Assembly: GCA_024644745.1 (NCBI GenBank)
Contig: JAHEHF010000010.1
Coordinates: 1 to 51,801 of the forward strand
Origin: Flavobacteriaceae bacterium
GTDB lineage: Bacteria > Bacteroidota > Bacteroidia > Flavobacteriales > Flavobacteriaceae
Length of the DNA stretch: 51,801 nucleotides
Direction: 5' to 3'
Of this stretch, positions 16,947-26,530 are shown in pieces. Every line of letters starts with the position of its first letter. The stretch's first letter is position 1. Below the pieces are notes generated by a model. That model ran no database searches. It was given only the letters and a program-made list of their open reading frames with translations, and was not told the DNA's origin. The translations under genes and the position numbers were made by a program.

Positions 16947-17471
16947 TCAGTTTTTGGCTTGTAAAGCTTTGGTATAACCCTGGTATTTGATTGCGGTGCG
17001 AACAATGCTATTCACATTCACGATGGTATTTCCATTGCCAAAAATCGTCATGCTGAACTGGAAAGGATCTTTTTTTCCTGTTGTATCGAATGTAACCCTG
17101 ATGCTTTGCTTTTTTTTATTGAGGCTTGTTTTATAATTCTTCACAAGACCCTTAAAACTAATGGTACCGCTTCTATTCATTGCCGCACTACCGGGTTGTA
17201 AGGTTCCAAAATAGGCCAGGTAGATATTGGCGCTGTCTTTGTTGATTTGCAGCAAATTTGCGCTGTTCATGATATTGATTCTTTGACCGGAGATGGTGTT
17301 GGCCCAGTCGCCTCTGAATTCAAATGTTTTCTCTCCGATCAGACTTTTCATTTTTTCATAATTTTCGGCGTTGATCTTTTCCTTTTGGGCTTTCTTTTCT
17401 CTCTTTGTTTGTCCCTGGGCTAAGGGGGACACAAAACATGAAAGCATCAATAACACGATTATGTTTTTCAT
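16947..17471 (-). CDS. DUF4251-family exported protein
   Basis: Protein of 174 residues with a signal peptide (hydrophobic stretch after MKN, probable cleavage near AQGQ at about 18-21). A short Lys/Glu-rich linker follows. The mature domain has FGTLQPG, GTISFKGLVKNY and VTFDTTGKKDPFQF, which I associate with the Bacteroidota family DUF4251. Function is unknown; periplasmic or outer-membrane-associated location is inferred from the signal. It converges with thiL. Confidence 0.8.
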   Translation of the reverse strand: MKNIIVLLMLSCFVSPLAQGQTKREKKAQKEKINAENYEKMKSLIGEKTFEFRGDWANTISGQRINIMNSANLLQINKDSANIYLAYFGTLQPGSAAMNRSGTISFKGLVKNYKTSLNKKKQSIRVTFDTTGKKDPFQFSMTIFGNGNTIVNVNSIVRTAIKYQGYTKALQAKN

Positions 17472-17518
17472 CTTTTTTAGAGTTAAGGTTTTTAATGACC
17501 ATTATTGAAGGCCATAAG

Positions 17519-18151
17519 TCATTTTGAAAAGCTGATGAGCCTATTGTTGATTTCAAGACCGCTCCACTTAAACTGATCTTTGATCCATTCCAGGGTTTCC
17601 TTCTGGTAGATGAAAACATGTGAAGGATCATTTTTATAGTACCACGCATCAAAATCCATACCTTTTTCATAGATATGTGTTTTGCATATGAGTTTTCCTC
17701 CGGGCAGCAATAATTCATAGAGCCGTTTGAATTCCTCATGGGGCTGATAAAAATGTTCCATGACCTCGCAGCATACAATAAAGTTGTATTTTTTGTAGAG
17801 CGGAGCTGTTTCATTGAAGAAGATGGCATCATAGATCTCCATATTGTAATTTTCCCTTGAAAGCAGTCTGGACAGAATCGGGGTGTGCCCACAACCATAA
17901 TCCAGACCACATTGTCCTGATCCAAAATGGGCCAGGACCTCCTTGATGATCGGAAGCACAAAATTATAATAGCCGGTATCGTTGATATCACTCACGTGAT
18001 GCAGGTACCTTTCCTTCTCGTCTTCGCGGCCCAGCAGCTGTTTAGGGTTCCTGAAAATCCCTTTGCAGAGCTCACATTCATAAAATTTATGTTGCTTATT
18101 TCTAAAGAAAGGATCTCCCTTTTCCTTGCATAAGGGGCACAATTCAGTCAT
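17519..18151 (-). CDS. class I SAM-dependent methyltransferase with N-terminal zinc ribbon
   Basis: Protein of 210 residues. Cys5/Cys8 (CPLC) and Cys26/Cys29 (CELC) form a zinc ribbon. A Rossmann methyltransferase domain follows, with LDYGCGHTP as the SAM-binding motif I and VCCEVMEHFYQPHEEF downstream. The substrate is unknown. A longer start at 18202 gives an ATGA overlap with the preceding hydrolase gene and 17 extra residues; ATG 18151 is preferred because the zinc-ribbon family normally starts right before CPLC. The ATGA overlap makes the longer form a real alternative. It is in one operon with the hydrolase. Confidence 0.82.
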   Translation of the reverse strand: MTELCPLCKEKGDPFFRNKQHKFYECELCKGIFRNPKQLLGREDEKERYLHHVSDINDTGYYNFVLPIIKEVLAHFGSGQCGLDYGCGHTPILSRLLSRENYNMEIYDAIFFNETAPLYKKYNFIVCCEVMEHFYQPHEEFKRLYELLLPGGKLICKTHIYEKGMDFDAWYYKNDPSHVFIYQKETLEWIKDQFKWSGLEINNRLISFSK

Positions 18152-18198
18152 CTGGTGTTGGTTTTTGAATATTCTGAAAGTAATAGATGAACACAGGT

Positions 18199-18990
18199 TC
18201 ATTGACTGAGGCTCATATTTTTAAAATATTCCAATGCAGATATGAGCGCTTCTCGATTTTCAATATGACTCATATGTCCGTCATCAAATACCACTTTTTC
18301 GATGTTTTCAAGGGTTGCCTGCCGTAAAAGGCTCAAATAATCCAGTGCCGGATCTTTTTTCCCGATGATCATAAAAACAGGAAAAGAAGAATTTTTCAGT
18401 ATATGTGTTCTGTCTTTTCTGATCTTCATCCCTTCAAGTGCCGAAATAATGCCTTGTTGTGACATGCTCAGGGCCTTATCTGTGATCTCTTTTATTTCTT
18501 TTATAAAAACTTCTCTGTTCTCCTCTGAAAACAAATTTGGGATCGCCAGTCTGATAAAGGTCTTATGATTTTGTTTTACGGCTCTTATGCCCCTGTCCCG
18601 GTTTCTTTTTTTTGCTTGGTCATCCGGCAGGGCTGTGGAGTTCATCAGGCACAGTCCAGTTACAATGGAGGGGTACAGGTCAGCAATTGCGAGGGCTACA
18701 TAACCACCCATACTGTGGCCTGCCAGGTCGCAATTGGTAATTCCCAGATGATCGAGCACGTGTTTCACCATCGCCGCCTGGTCTTCCATGCTGTGAATAT
18801 AACCCAGGTTTTCGGTACTCCCGTGACCAAGGAGATCTACACAGATGACCCTGCACGACGTCGCAAGGCTCTTGAGGACCTCATCCCACATAGAAAGGTC
18901 TTCAAGAAAGCCATGTAAAAGAACCATGACCTCACCTTTTCCCTGATCGGTATAATGAACGTTTATATTTTTATACTTCAATTTTGACAT
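18199..18990 (-). CDS. alpha/beta hydrolase
   Basis: Cytoplasmic alpha/beta-hydrolase of 263 residues. The nucleophile is Ser93 in AGHSMGG. Asp213 (IIGKKDPAL) and His242 (GHMSHIEN) complete the likely triad, and LLHGFLED provides the oxyanion hole. It resembles the esterase/MhpC-like group; the substrate cannot be inferred. It is the first gene of a two-gene operon with the zinc-ribbon methyltransferase and diverges from brnQ. Confidence 0.88.
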   Translation of the reverse strand: MSKLKYKNINVHYTDQGKGEVMVLLHGFLEDLSMWDEVLKSLATSCRVICVDLLGHGSTENLGYIHSMEDQAAMVKHVLDHLGITNCDLAGHSMGGYVALAIADLYPSIVTGLCLMNSTALPDDQAKKRNRDRGIRAVKQNHKTFIRLAIPNLFSEENREVFIKEIKEITDKALSMSQQGIISALEGMKIRKDRTHILKNSSFPVFMIIGKKDPALDYLSLLRQATLENIEKVVFDDGHMSHIENREALISALEYFKNMSLSQ

Positions 18991-19043
18991 CCATAGAATT
19001 TCATTAGGCTAATTTACAGTATATTTAACAAATTCCTTGATCT

Positions 19044-20333
19044 ATGACCAAAGCAAAAGAGACTTTTATTTTTGGCTTCGCCATATTTGCTTCTTTTTTT
19101 GGAGCCGGCAATTTGATCCTTCCTCCCATGCTGGGACATAAGGCAGGTCCGGATTGGTGGCTGGTGTCCTTTGGTTTTTTAACCTCGGCAACGATCATTC
19201 CCTTGCTTGCCCTTTTGGGTTTTGCCCGGATAAGAGGGTCGATCATGGATTTTAGCCATAAGGTTTCTGCCCGGTTCAGTCTGATCTTCAGTATTTGCGT
19301 TTATGTCATTGCCATTGTACTGGCCTGTCCCAGAACTGCGGCTGTGACCCATGAAATGGCGATTCAGCCTTATTTTCAGTCAGATGCGCTGCTGACGAGC
19401 AGCATCTATTTTTCTCTTGTGTTTCTGTTTGCCATAAACAGGGGTAAAGTGATGGAGATTTTAGGAAAGTATTTGTCACCAATCATTGGTATCATTCTCC
19501 TGATCATTATAGGAATTGGCTTTTTTGCTCCTGAGCAGACCATGCTCACGGGGCATTATGACAGCCCTTATATCAATGGCTTTCTGGAAGGATACCAAAC
19601 CTATGATGCACTCGCCGGTCTGATCATGGGAGGGGTGATGGTCATTACGATACAGAACTCAAAAAAGCTGGTCTCGGAGAATGATAAAAAAATGATGATC
19701 GCACGATCCAGTTTTGTGGCCATGCTGGGCTTGCTTGTCATTTATGTTGGACTGATCTATCTCGGCGCGAAATTTAATGCCAATTTTGATGATTCGATCA
19801 CAAGACCCCAACTGCTGAGCCAACTGACCCAAACGACCCTTGGAAGTTATGGGACAGCTTTTCTATCTGTCCTGGTTGCCCTGGCATGTTTTACCACGGC
19901 CATCAGCATCGTAGTGGGTACTTCCGATTTTTTTAAAGGTATTTTCAAAAACTCTCAAAAGGCATATGTCGTTACGGCTGCCATTTCATCCTTGATCGGA
20001 ATTATCATGGGTCAATTCGAGGTAAAGTTTATTATCGATCTGGCCGTTTACATTTTGATGTTCACATATCCCATAACAATTGTCCTTATTTTACTGAACC
20101 TGCTTCCCGAAAAACTGGCATCACCTCTTGTTTTTAAAATGGTAGTTGCGGTTGCTGTTTTATTCAGCATCACTGACTTTCTCAAATTTTTAATCCCGGT
20201 TGAAAATCTGGAATTCATTTACAAAATCGTTCCTTTTTCAAAAGATGCACTGGGCTGGGTCATTCCGGCGCTGATCACTTTTGTAATTGTCAATGTCTTC
20301 GCTAGGCTCAAAAATAAGCCGGCAATATCTTAA
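19044..20333 (+). CDS. brnQ: branched-chain amino acid transport carrier (BrnQ/LivCS family)
   Basis: Inner-membrane secondary transporter of 429 residues for leucine, isoleucine and valine, driven by Na+ or H+. FGFAIFASFFGAGNLILPPMLG at the start is the family hallmark, and about 12 hydrophobic segments follow (for example VYVIAIVLACPRTAAV and VALACFTTAISIVVG). Length is typical. TATATTTA at 19020-19027 is a 7-of-8 -7 match. It diverges from the hydrolase gene and converges with the peptidase gene. Confidence 0.92.
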   Translation: MTKAKETFIFGFAIFASFFGAGNLILPPMLGHKAGPDWWLVSFGFLTSATIIPLLALLGFARIRGSIMDFSHKVSARFSLIFSICVYVIAIVLACPRTAAVTHEMAIQPYFQSDALLTSSIYFSLVFLFAINRGKVMEILGKYLSPIIGIILLIIIGIGFFAPEQTMLTGHYDSPYINGFLEGYQTYDALAGLIMGGVMVITIQNSKKLVSENDKKMMIARSSFVAMLGLLVIYVGLIYLGAKFNANFDDSITRPQLLSQLTQTTLGSYGTAFLSVLVALACFTTAISIVVGTSDFFKGIFKNSQKAYVVTAAISSLIGIIMGQFEVKFIIDLAVYILMFTYPITIVLILLNLLPEKLASPLVFKMVVAVAVLFSITDFLKFLIPVENLEFIYKIVPFSKDALGWVIPALITFVIVNVFARLKNKPAIS

Positions 20334-20357
20334 GGGGCAAGAAGGATCAAAAAACGT

Positions 20358-21650
20358 TTATTTGGCCATCAATTTTTCCAATTCATCGATTTCTATGGGT
20401 ATATTTTTCATCAGATTAATAGGTTCTCCCGATTCCCGGATCACGTAATCGTCCTCCAAACGGATCCCGAGATTTTCATCAGGAATATAGATCCCAGGTT
20501 CAACAGTAAATACCATTCCGGCAACCATAGGTTCTGTTAGAATTCCGTAATCATGGGTATCTAGACCCATATGGTGCGAAGTGCCGTGCATGAAGTATTT
20601 CTTATAGGCCGGCCATGAAGGATCTTCATTGGCCACATCTTCTTTGGAAATCAGGCCAAGACCAATCAGTTCTTCAGTCATGAGTTTCCCGACTTCGACG
20701 TGATAGTCAGCCCAAATTGTTCCCGGAACAAGCATTTTCGCAGCGGCATTTTTTACCCTTAACACGGCGTTGTACACCTCTTTTTGTCTCTCTGTGAATT
20801 TACCTGAAACCGGCACACATCTTGTCATGTCACTCGAATAATTGGCATATTCGGCGCCCACATCCATCAGGATCATGTCACCGGCTTTGCAGGCCTGGTT
20901 ATTTTCTATATAATGCAATACGCAGGCGTTGTATCCCGAACCAATAATTGGAGTGTAGGCAAAGCCCGCTGATCTGTTACACTTAAATTCATGAATATAC
21001 TCTGCTTCGATCTCATATTCCATGACATCCGGCTTTATGAACCCAAGAACCCTTTTAAATCCTTTTTCGGTAATGTCACAGGCCTTTTGGATAAGGGCTA
21101 TTTCTTCAGGCTCTTTTACCGAACGCAATTCCTGTAAAATGGGCTGACAGCGGTCATAGGTATGTGCTGGATACTTTTTTTGAAGCCATTTGATGAACCT
21201 GGCATCCCTGGTTTCTGTTTCAACACTTGCACGGTAATGCTCATTGGTGTTCACATAAACTCTTTCGGCCTGTGTCATCAGTTCAAAAAGAATTTTTTCC
21301 ATTTCATGCAACCAATATACTTTTTCAATTCCCGAAGTTTCAAGAGCTTTCTCCCGGGTCAGTTTCTCTCCTTCCCAAACCGCAATATGTTCGTTCGTCT
21401 CTTTTAGAAAAAGAATTTCTCTGTGCGCTTCTTTCGGGCAATCAGGAAAGATCACAAGCACGCTTTCTTCCTGGTCCACTCCGGATAAATAAAATAGGTC
21501 ACGTTGCTGTGCGAAGGGCAGGGTGCTGTCGGCACTGATGGGGTAAATATCATTGGAATTCAAAACAGCCATGGAATTCGGTTTCATTTTTGCGGCAAAT
21601 TTCGATCTGTTTTTGATGAACAACTGACTGTCTATGGGAAGGTATTTCAT
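20358..21650 (-). CDS. pepP: Xaa-Pro aminopeptidase (M24B, PepP-like)
   Basis: Metallo-aminopeptidase of 430 residues that removes N-terminal residues preceding proline. The N-terminal creatinase-like domain (about 1-170) includes PFAQQRDLFYLSGVDQEE. The C-terminal pita-bread domain carries the dimetal ligands: DVGAEYANYSSDMTR (two Asp), HGTSHHMGLDTHD (His), TVEPGIYI (Glu) and GIRLEDDYVI (Glu). All are intact, so it should be active, most likely in the cytoplasm as no signal peptide is present. Confidence 0.93.
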   Translation of the reverse strand: MKYLPIDSQLFIKNRSKFAAKMKPNSMAVLNSNDIYPISADSTLPFAQQRDLFYLSGVDQEESVLVIFPDCPKEAHREILFLKETNEHIAVWEGEKLTREKALETSGIEKVYWLHEMEKILFELMTQAERVYVNTNEHYRASVETETRDARFIKWLQKKYPAHTYDRCQPILQELRSVKEPEEIALIQKACDITEKGFKRVLGFIKPDVMEYEIEAEYIHEFKCNRSAGFAYTPIIGSGYNACVLHYIENNQACKAGDMILMDVGAEYANYSSDMTRCVPVSGKFTERQKEVYNAVLRVKNAAAKMLVPGTIWADYHVEVGKLMTEELIGLGLISKEDVANEDPSWPAYKKYFMHGTSHHMGLDTHDYGILTEPMVAGMVFTVEPGIYIPDENLGIRLEDDYVIRESGEPINLMKNIPIEIDELEKLMAK

Positions 21651-21744
21651 GAATCTGTTTTTTTAATTTCTGTATCCATCAAAATTATGAATTTTAGTCC
21701 GAACACGGTCCAAAAAATCTAAAATTACGCTGGCTTTCTTTTAT

Positions 21745-21752
21745 TATCTTTA
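21745..21752 (+). promoter_or_regulatory. -7-like element adjacent to the DUF6973-like gene
   Basis: TATCTTTA matches TAnnTTTG at 7 of 8 positions and ends 4 bases before the ATG at 21757, the same layout as at thiL. No matching -33 TTTG is apparent at the right distance. Confidence 0.4.
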
Positions 21753-21756
21753 GTCA

Positions 21757-22380
21757 ATGAAGAGAATTATTTTATTTTGCCTTCTGGGATTGTGGACCTG
21801 CCACGAGACCGCCGGGCAAAGTTCCAAATCAAGCCCGTCCAAGGTATCCTCTCCTGAAAAATGGTGGGTCATCTGGCACCCTTTCAAGGCTAAGCGTGCC
21901 CTCGACATTTCTTTGACCACCTTAAAAATCACGGATTCTGTTGGGAGTTCCGGTGAAATTGGAAAAGATATCAACGGAGGTCATCTGGATGCCTTTAAAC
22001 ATTGTTACTGGATGCTCGCCCTCAGTGAGGAAATCGGGGAGTCAGCTGCCCTGAAACTGGGCAAGGCCCATGAAAAGGGAAACTTCCGGGCTTTTAAAAA
22101 GGGTAAATTGGAAGACGGTCATTTACCCGACAGCCCTTCTTCCGAAATGGATCTTTATAACAATAAAATTGGAGCCTCCCTGGCTAAAGAGCAGAAGGTT
22201 TTAGATGAGATCCAGAGGGTCAAACTTGTCATTCAGGCGATAAAAGCAGGAGAACTCGTGATACTCAAGAAAAAAGGATCCGATTTTCTGACCTGTGAGG
22301 GCCATATCATTCCCCGCGACAGTCTCCGGGGAAAATGGTACAATGACAAATGCCTGGTCCCCTCGGACCAGGGATCTTAA
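21757..22380 (+). CDS. exported DUF6973-like protein
   Basis: Protein of 207 residues with an N-terminal signal sequence (hydrophobic IILFCLLGLW, likely cleaved near TAGQ). The core motif GGHLDAFKHCYWMLALSEEIG with a following KLGKAHEKGN resembles the DUF6973 pattern of conserved His/Asp/Trp residues. Function is unknown; a metal-binding or hydrolytic role would be speculation. The last codons contain a perfect 8-bp inverted repeat that may act as a terminator. Confidence 0.7.
   Translation: MKRIILFCLLGLWTCHETAGQSSKSSPSKVSSPEKWWVIWHPFKAKRALDISLTTLKITDSVGSSGEIGKDINGGHLDAFKHCYWMLALSEEIGESAALKLGKAHEKGNFRAFKKGKLEDGHLPDSPSSEMDLYNNKIGASLAKEQKVLDEIQRVKLVIQAIKAGELVILKKKGSDFLTCEGHIIPRDSLRGKWYNDKCLVPSDQGS
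22353..22372. terminator. hairpin at the end of the DUF6973-like gene
   Basis: CCTGGTCC (22353-22360) and GGACCAGG (22365-22372) form a perfect 8-bp GC-rich stem around a 4-base loop. It lies inside the last codons of the plus-strand gene and 20 bases from the stop of the convergent minus-strand gene. There is no T run on either strand, so a terminator role is only suggested by its position between converging genes. Confidence 0.4.
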
Positions 22381-22391
22381 TAGGCTTGCCT

Positions 22392-25300
22392 TTATTTTAA
22401 AATTTCATAATCCTTGAACAGGGAAAGGTCAGCTGCTTCGACCAGGGTCCTGTATTCAAGCCATTCCGTCTTATAAAATTCATTGATACTTTCAATAACA
22501 GGGTCTATCTTCGTGTTTGCATTTTCAATCAGCTGCATTTCTGTTTGGCCGGGTCTTCTCTTTAAGGAACGAACGTATGACACAGCTTTACTCAGATGCG
22601 AGATCGCACTCGGATCTTTGGTCGCGGTAATTCCTTGCCTTTTGTCTTCTTTTCCCATCATATCATCCATAAGAAGATCAATCTTTTTACCAATACTGTC
22701 GGTCGATGCGATCAATTCCTTGTATAAATCTTTGTCCCTTTTCTCTGCCAGTGATTTAACCTGACCCGTCAGGATCTTTGAAGCTTTGAGCTGTTCAATC
22801 GATCTGTAGGCCAGGTCTGTTTTTTTCTCGAGTTCTTTGAGCAGGTCATGCTGCTCTTTCAATACGGCTTCGTCAATCGGGATCCTCGGATCAGTTGCGA
22901 CCAACACCTCAGCAGAGTCCTTTATGCCCTGATAATGGAGCACCATTTTATATTTACCCGGGATGACTTTAACCCCGGCAGGCTCATTTTTAGCCGACTG
23001 GGTTTTTCTTGAGGGCCAGCGAACACCTTTTTCATCAAGGTTCCAGTACATCCTGTTGAGACCCTTGTCTTCCGGAGCTTTGATTTTCAAGGTTCGTATG
23101 AGTTGCGTATCAGCGCCATATATTTTCAAAACAACAGAATCCTGGGTTTTTTCGGTCTTTTTATCATCCGTATCATTTTCGTTTTCTTGTTTCTTTTCAC
23201 CGTTGATCACATAACTGACCATGGCGCCTCTTTTACGATTTTCCCCGTTGAACATGGCATTTCCCCCGAAACGGGTACCACTGGGTTGCTGACTGCTTGA
23301 CAGATACGCCTTGGGTGCATCAAAAATTTTGATCTTTTTATCCAGTATTCCTGTTCCGTTTGCAGCGAGTTCCCTTAATGGTCTGATGTCGTCAAATACA
23401 TAAAACGAACGCCCGAATGTTGCAATGTCAAGATCGTGTTCTCTTGGGTGGATCATCATGTCCATGGTCGGGACGCTGGGGTAACCAGCTGTCCATTTTG
23501 TCCATGAGGCACCTTCATTCAGGCTCACATACAAACCGTTTTCCGTTCCGAGAAAGAGCAGGTTTTTTTCAACAGGGTCCTGGACCATTGACAGGCTGTA
23601 GCCAAAAGTTTCCGGCTTTCCGTTTAGGAGGTTTTCCCAGGTCTTACCGTAATCACGGGTTCTGAACAGGTAAGGCTTAAAATCAAAATTTCTGTAATTA
23701 TTAACAACGGCATATGCTTCGCCTTTCTGAAAGACAGAAGGCTTGATCTGGGCCACCCAGCCGCTTTTTGGATAATTTGACAGAATCGGAGTGACGTTGT
23801 TCCAGTTTTTTCCCCCATCTCTTGTCAATTGGATACGCCCGTCATCGGTACCCACCCAGATTAGATTTTGCTCGATGCTGCTCGGGCTGATGGCAAGGAT
23901 GGAACAGTAATTTTCTGCACCCGTTGCGTCCATGGTTAATCCCCCACTGTCATATTGCTTTTGTTTTTCTGGATCATTTGTGGTCAGGTCAGGAGAGATG
24001 ATGTTCCATTCATGACCCCGGTTGGCCGATTTGTGAACAAATTGACTTCCGAAATAGATCGTTTCCTGGTCAAAAGGATCAATCGCTATGGCTGAATTCC
24101 AGTTGAACCGAAGTTTCATATCAGGATCCGGATGCGTGGGCCGAATCATTTTTGTAGCGCCGGTTTCCCGATCATATGTGCTTACATAACCCCCCTGTGA
24201 CATACCGTAACCATACCTGCTGTTTTTGGGGTCGGGGATCACATCAAAACCATCGCCAAAAAGGATCTCCTGCCAATAGGAATTTCTGATCCCTTGGTCT
24301 TTTAAGACATAGGCAGGCCCTGCCCATGAACCATTGTCCTGCATTCCTCCGTACAAATTGTAAGGAAACTCATGGTCAATATTGATATGGTAGAATTGTC
24401 CGATCGGAAGATTCTCCACAAACCTCCAGGTTTTACCTTTGTCTTTGGTGATGTTCAGCCCTCCATCATTTCCGTCTATCATAAAGTCAGGGTCATCCGG
24501 ATGGATCCACCAGGCATGATGGTCGGGATGTACCCCGGCATCGCTTCCATAGGCTGGCATCAGTTGCTTAAAGCTTTTACCCCCGTCAATGCTGTAATTG
24601 ACATAGGTAAATACGCTGTAAATGCGGTATTCATTTTTAGGGTCAACGAAAATATCAGAATAGTAAAAAGGTCTGTTGCCAATTCCTGCACTTCCACGAC
24701 CGGAAGAATTGCTGTTGATCAGTTTCCATTTGAACCCTCCGTCATCAGAACGGTAGAGCCCGTTCTTTTTTGCTTCGATCAGGGCATAGACAACTTTGGG
24801 GTTGCTTTGTGAAATTGCGATACCGATCCGTCCGAGGTTGCCTTTGGGCAATCCGTCATCAGCAGTTTTTCTGGTCCAGTTCTTTCCCCCGTCAAAAGTG
24901 ATGTACAACCCTGATCCTTCCCCTCCGGAGTTAAAGGTATAGGGTTTTCTTCTGTGCTCCCACATGGCGGCGATCAGCTTGTTAGGATTGTTGGCATCCA
25001 CCACCAGGTCGGCGGCACCGGTTCTGTTGTTCACAAAAAGTATTTTTTCCCATGACTGCCCTCCGTCGGTAGTCTTGAATACACCTCTTTCGGGATGTTC
25101 CCCCCAGGGCGAGCCAATGGCAGCCACATAAACGGTATTCGGATCATCCCTGTCAATAATGATCCTGTGGATATTCCTGGTTTTTTCCAGGCCCATCAGT
25201 TGCCAGTTTTTTCCAGCATCAAGGCTCTTGTAAATACCGTAACCTCCGTTAAGGCTGTTTCTTGGATTTCCCTCTCCGGTGCCTGCCCAGACGACATCAG

Positions 25301-25586
25301 GATTGCTCTGCTGTATGGCGATGGCACCGATGGCCTGAAGGTTTTCTTTATCGAAAACAGGTTGCCAATCAATGCCCTGACTCTCAGATTTCCAGATTCC
25401 TCCCGAAGCGGCGCCTGCATAGATCACATTCGGGTTGCTGTTGACAACGTCAATGGCCGTTATCCTTCCGCTCATTCCGGCAGGTCCTACGGAACGTGGT
25501 TTCATTCCTTTTAATTTGTCTATATCAAGTTCCTGGGCATGGGTCAGAGAGAAGCTCATCAAGAGAAGAATCATCAATTTTTTCAT
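22392..25586 (-). CDS. secreted VPS10/sortilin-like BNR-repeat protein
   Basis: Large exported protein of 1064 residues from the ATG at 25586, where a standard signal peptide begins (MKKLMILLLMSFSLTHAQ). The long frame adds 44 unlikely residues upstream. The N-terminal two thirds form a beta-propeller with at least eight Asp-box motifs (SLDAGKNW, TTDGGQSW, TFDGGKNW, TKDKGKTW, TRDGGKNW, TRDYGKTW and others), as in sortilin/VPS10 and sialidase-like proteins. A helical C-terminal region (about 800-1064) follows. Annotated relatives are often called glycosyl hydrolase, but I see no catalytic residues that prove it. No type IX sorting domain is obvious at the C-terminus (ends YEILK). Confidence 0.85.
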   Translation of the reverse strand: MKKLMILLLMSFSLTHAQELDIDKLKGMKPRSVGPAGMSGRITAIDVVNSNPNVIYAGAASGGIWKSESQGIDWQPVFDKENLQAIGAIAIQQSNPDVVWAGTGEGNPRNSLNGGYGIYKSLDAGKNWQLMGLEKTRNIHRIIIDRDDPNTVYVAAIGSPWGEHPERGVFKTTDGGQSWEKILFVNNRTGAADLVVDANNPNKLIAAMWEHRRKPYTFNSGGEGSGLYITFDGGKNWTRKTADDGLPKGNLGRIGIAISQSNPKVVYALIEAKKNGLYRSDDGGFKWKLINSNSSGRGSAGIGNRPFYYSDIFVDPKNEYRIYSVFTYVNYSIDGGKSFKQLMPAYGSDAGVHPDHHAWWIHPDDPDFMIDGNDGGLNITKDKGKTWRFVENLPIGQFYHINIDHEFPYNLYGGMQDNGSWAGPAYVLKDQGIRNSYWQEILFGDGFDVIPDPKNSRYGYGMSQGGYVSTYDRETGATKMIRPTHPDPDMKLRFNWNSAIAIDPFDQETIYFGSQFVHKSANRGHEWNIISPDLTTNDPEKQKQYDSGGLTMDATGAENYCSILAISPSSIEQNLIWVGTDDGRIQLTRDGGKNWNNVTPILSNYPKSGWVAQIKPSVFQKGEAYAVVNNYRNFDFKPYLFRTRDYGKTWENLLNGKPETFGYSLSMVQDPVEKNLLFLGTENGLYVSLNEGASWTKWTAGYPSVPTMDMMIHPREHDLDIATFGRSFYVFDDIRPLRELAANGTGILDKKIKIFDAPKAYLSSSQQPSGTRFGGNAMFNGENRKRGAMVSYVINGEKKQENENDTDDKKTEKTQDSVVLKIYGADTQLIRTLKIKAPEDKGLNRMYWNLDEKGVRWPSRKTQSAKNEPAGVKVIPGKYKMVLHYQGIKDSAEVLVATDPRIPIDEAVLKEQHDLLKELEKKTDLAYRSIEQLKASKILTGQVKSLAEKRDKDLYKELIASTDSIGKKIDLLMDDMMGKEDKRQGITATKDPSAISHLSKAVSYVRSLKRRPGQTEMQLIENANTKIDPVIESINEFYKTEWLEYRTLVEAADLSLFKDYEILK

Positions 25587-25671
25587 GGAAGATTTGTTGT
25601 GCGGTTTCAAGGTGTTTGCTGCTTTTTTTGGTATATTGCATATCAATAATACAAAGAACTTTTTGAATAAA

Positions 25672-26493
25672 ATGCAAAAGGGATTAATTAAATATTCACA
25701 GCTGTTATTTGTGCTCATGTGGCTCGGTGCGATGCCGCTGACAGCGCAGGACTATTTGCCTGAAAAGCCGAAGAAAGAGACCAGTGTTTATGATATGGCC
25801 AGTCTGATGACGGGGGCTGAGGCCAAAAGACTTGAGCAAAAACTGATCAACTATAGTGATACCACTTCAACGCAGATTGTTGTGATCACGATAAATTCTT
25901 TGGACGGAAATGAAATTGCCCTTTATGCTACTGAACTCGCCCATAAATGGGGTGTGGGCCAGAAGGGTAAGGATAACGGCATAGTCGTTCTGGTTGCAAA
26001 GGATGACCGGCGCATGACCATAAGAACGGGCTATGGGGTGGAACATCTTCTCACAGATGCCTTGTCGAGAAGAATTATTGAAAATATAATGACCCCGGCC
26101 TTTAAGCAAGGTAATTATTACAAAGGTCTTGATGAAGGCACCTCTGCAATTATTCAGATCATGAGCGGGGAATATCAGGGAGAACGCAATGATCGGGAGC
26201 CCAATGGCAGAATCCCTGCTTTATTTATTGTCATCATATTTATTGTCATCTTTTTGATTCTGTCGAGAAGGAACAGAAGAGGTGGCGGTAGAAACGGAGG
26301 GCGAAGATCAGGTGGGTTTTCACTGCTGGATGCCATTATTCTGAGCAGTGCCGGACGCGGTGGTTTTGGCGGCAGTGGTTTTGGAGGCAGAAGCTCCGGA
26401 GGAGGTTTCGGAGGAGGCTTTGGAGGCGGCGGCTTTGGCGGTGGTTTCGGAGGTGGCGGTTTTGGCGGTGGTGGTGCCAGTGGCGGATGGTGA
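25672..26493 (+). CDS. TPM-domain protein with glycine-rich tail (YgcG-like)
   Basis: Protein of 273 residues from the ATG at 25672. The frame runs open from 25435, but that part overlaps the divergent gene and precedes a clear signal peptide (LLFVLMWLGAMPLTAQ). A periplasmic TPM domain (about 30-175; VYDMASLMTGAEAKRLEQ, TQIVVITINSLDG, DNGIVVLVAKDDRR) is followed by one transmembrane segment (ALFIVIIFIVIFLIL) and a highly repetitive Gly/Phe/Ser tail of FGGG units. TPM proteins are linked to membrane-protein quality control and photosystem repair in other organisms; here the role is unknown. No LemA gene, the usual partner, is adjacent. Confidence 0.86.
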   Translation: MQKGLIKYSQLLFVLMWLGAMPLTAQDYLPEKPKKETSVYDMASLMTGAEAKRLEQKLINYSDTTSTQIVVITINSLDGNEIALYATELAHKWGVGQKGKDNGIVVLVAKDDRRMTIRTGYGVEHLLTDALSRRIIENIMTPAFKQGNYYKGLDEGTSAIIQIMSGEYQGERNDREPNGRIPALFIVIIFIVIFLILSRRNRRGGGRNGGRRSGGFSLLDAIILSSAGRGGFGGSGFGGRSSGGGFGGGFGGGGFGGGFGGGGFGGGGASGGW

Positions 26494-26530
26494 TTGACCT
26501 GACGAATTCATTTTTATACTTTTTTTTCCT

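Noticed and set aside
18152-18202. 17-residue N-terminal extension of the zinc-ribbon methyltransferase
   Set aside because: The ATGA overlap with the hydrolase gene is attractive, but the zinc ribbon normally begins right at the N-terminus; kept only as an alternative.
25435-25671. N-terminal extension of the TPM-domain gene
   Set aside because: Overlaps the divergent VPS10-like gene and precedes an obvious signal peptide starting at ATG 25672.
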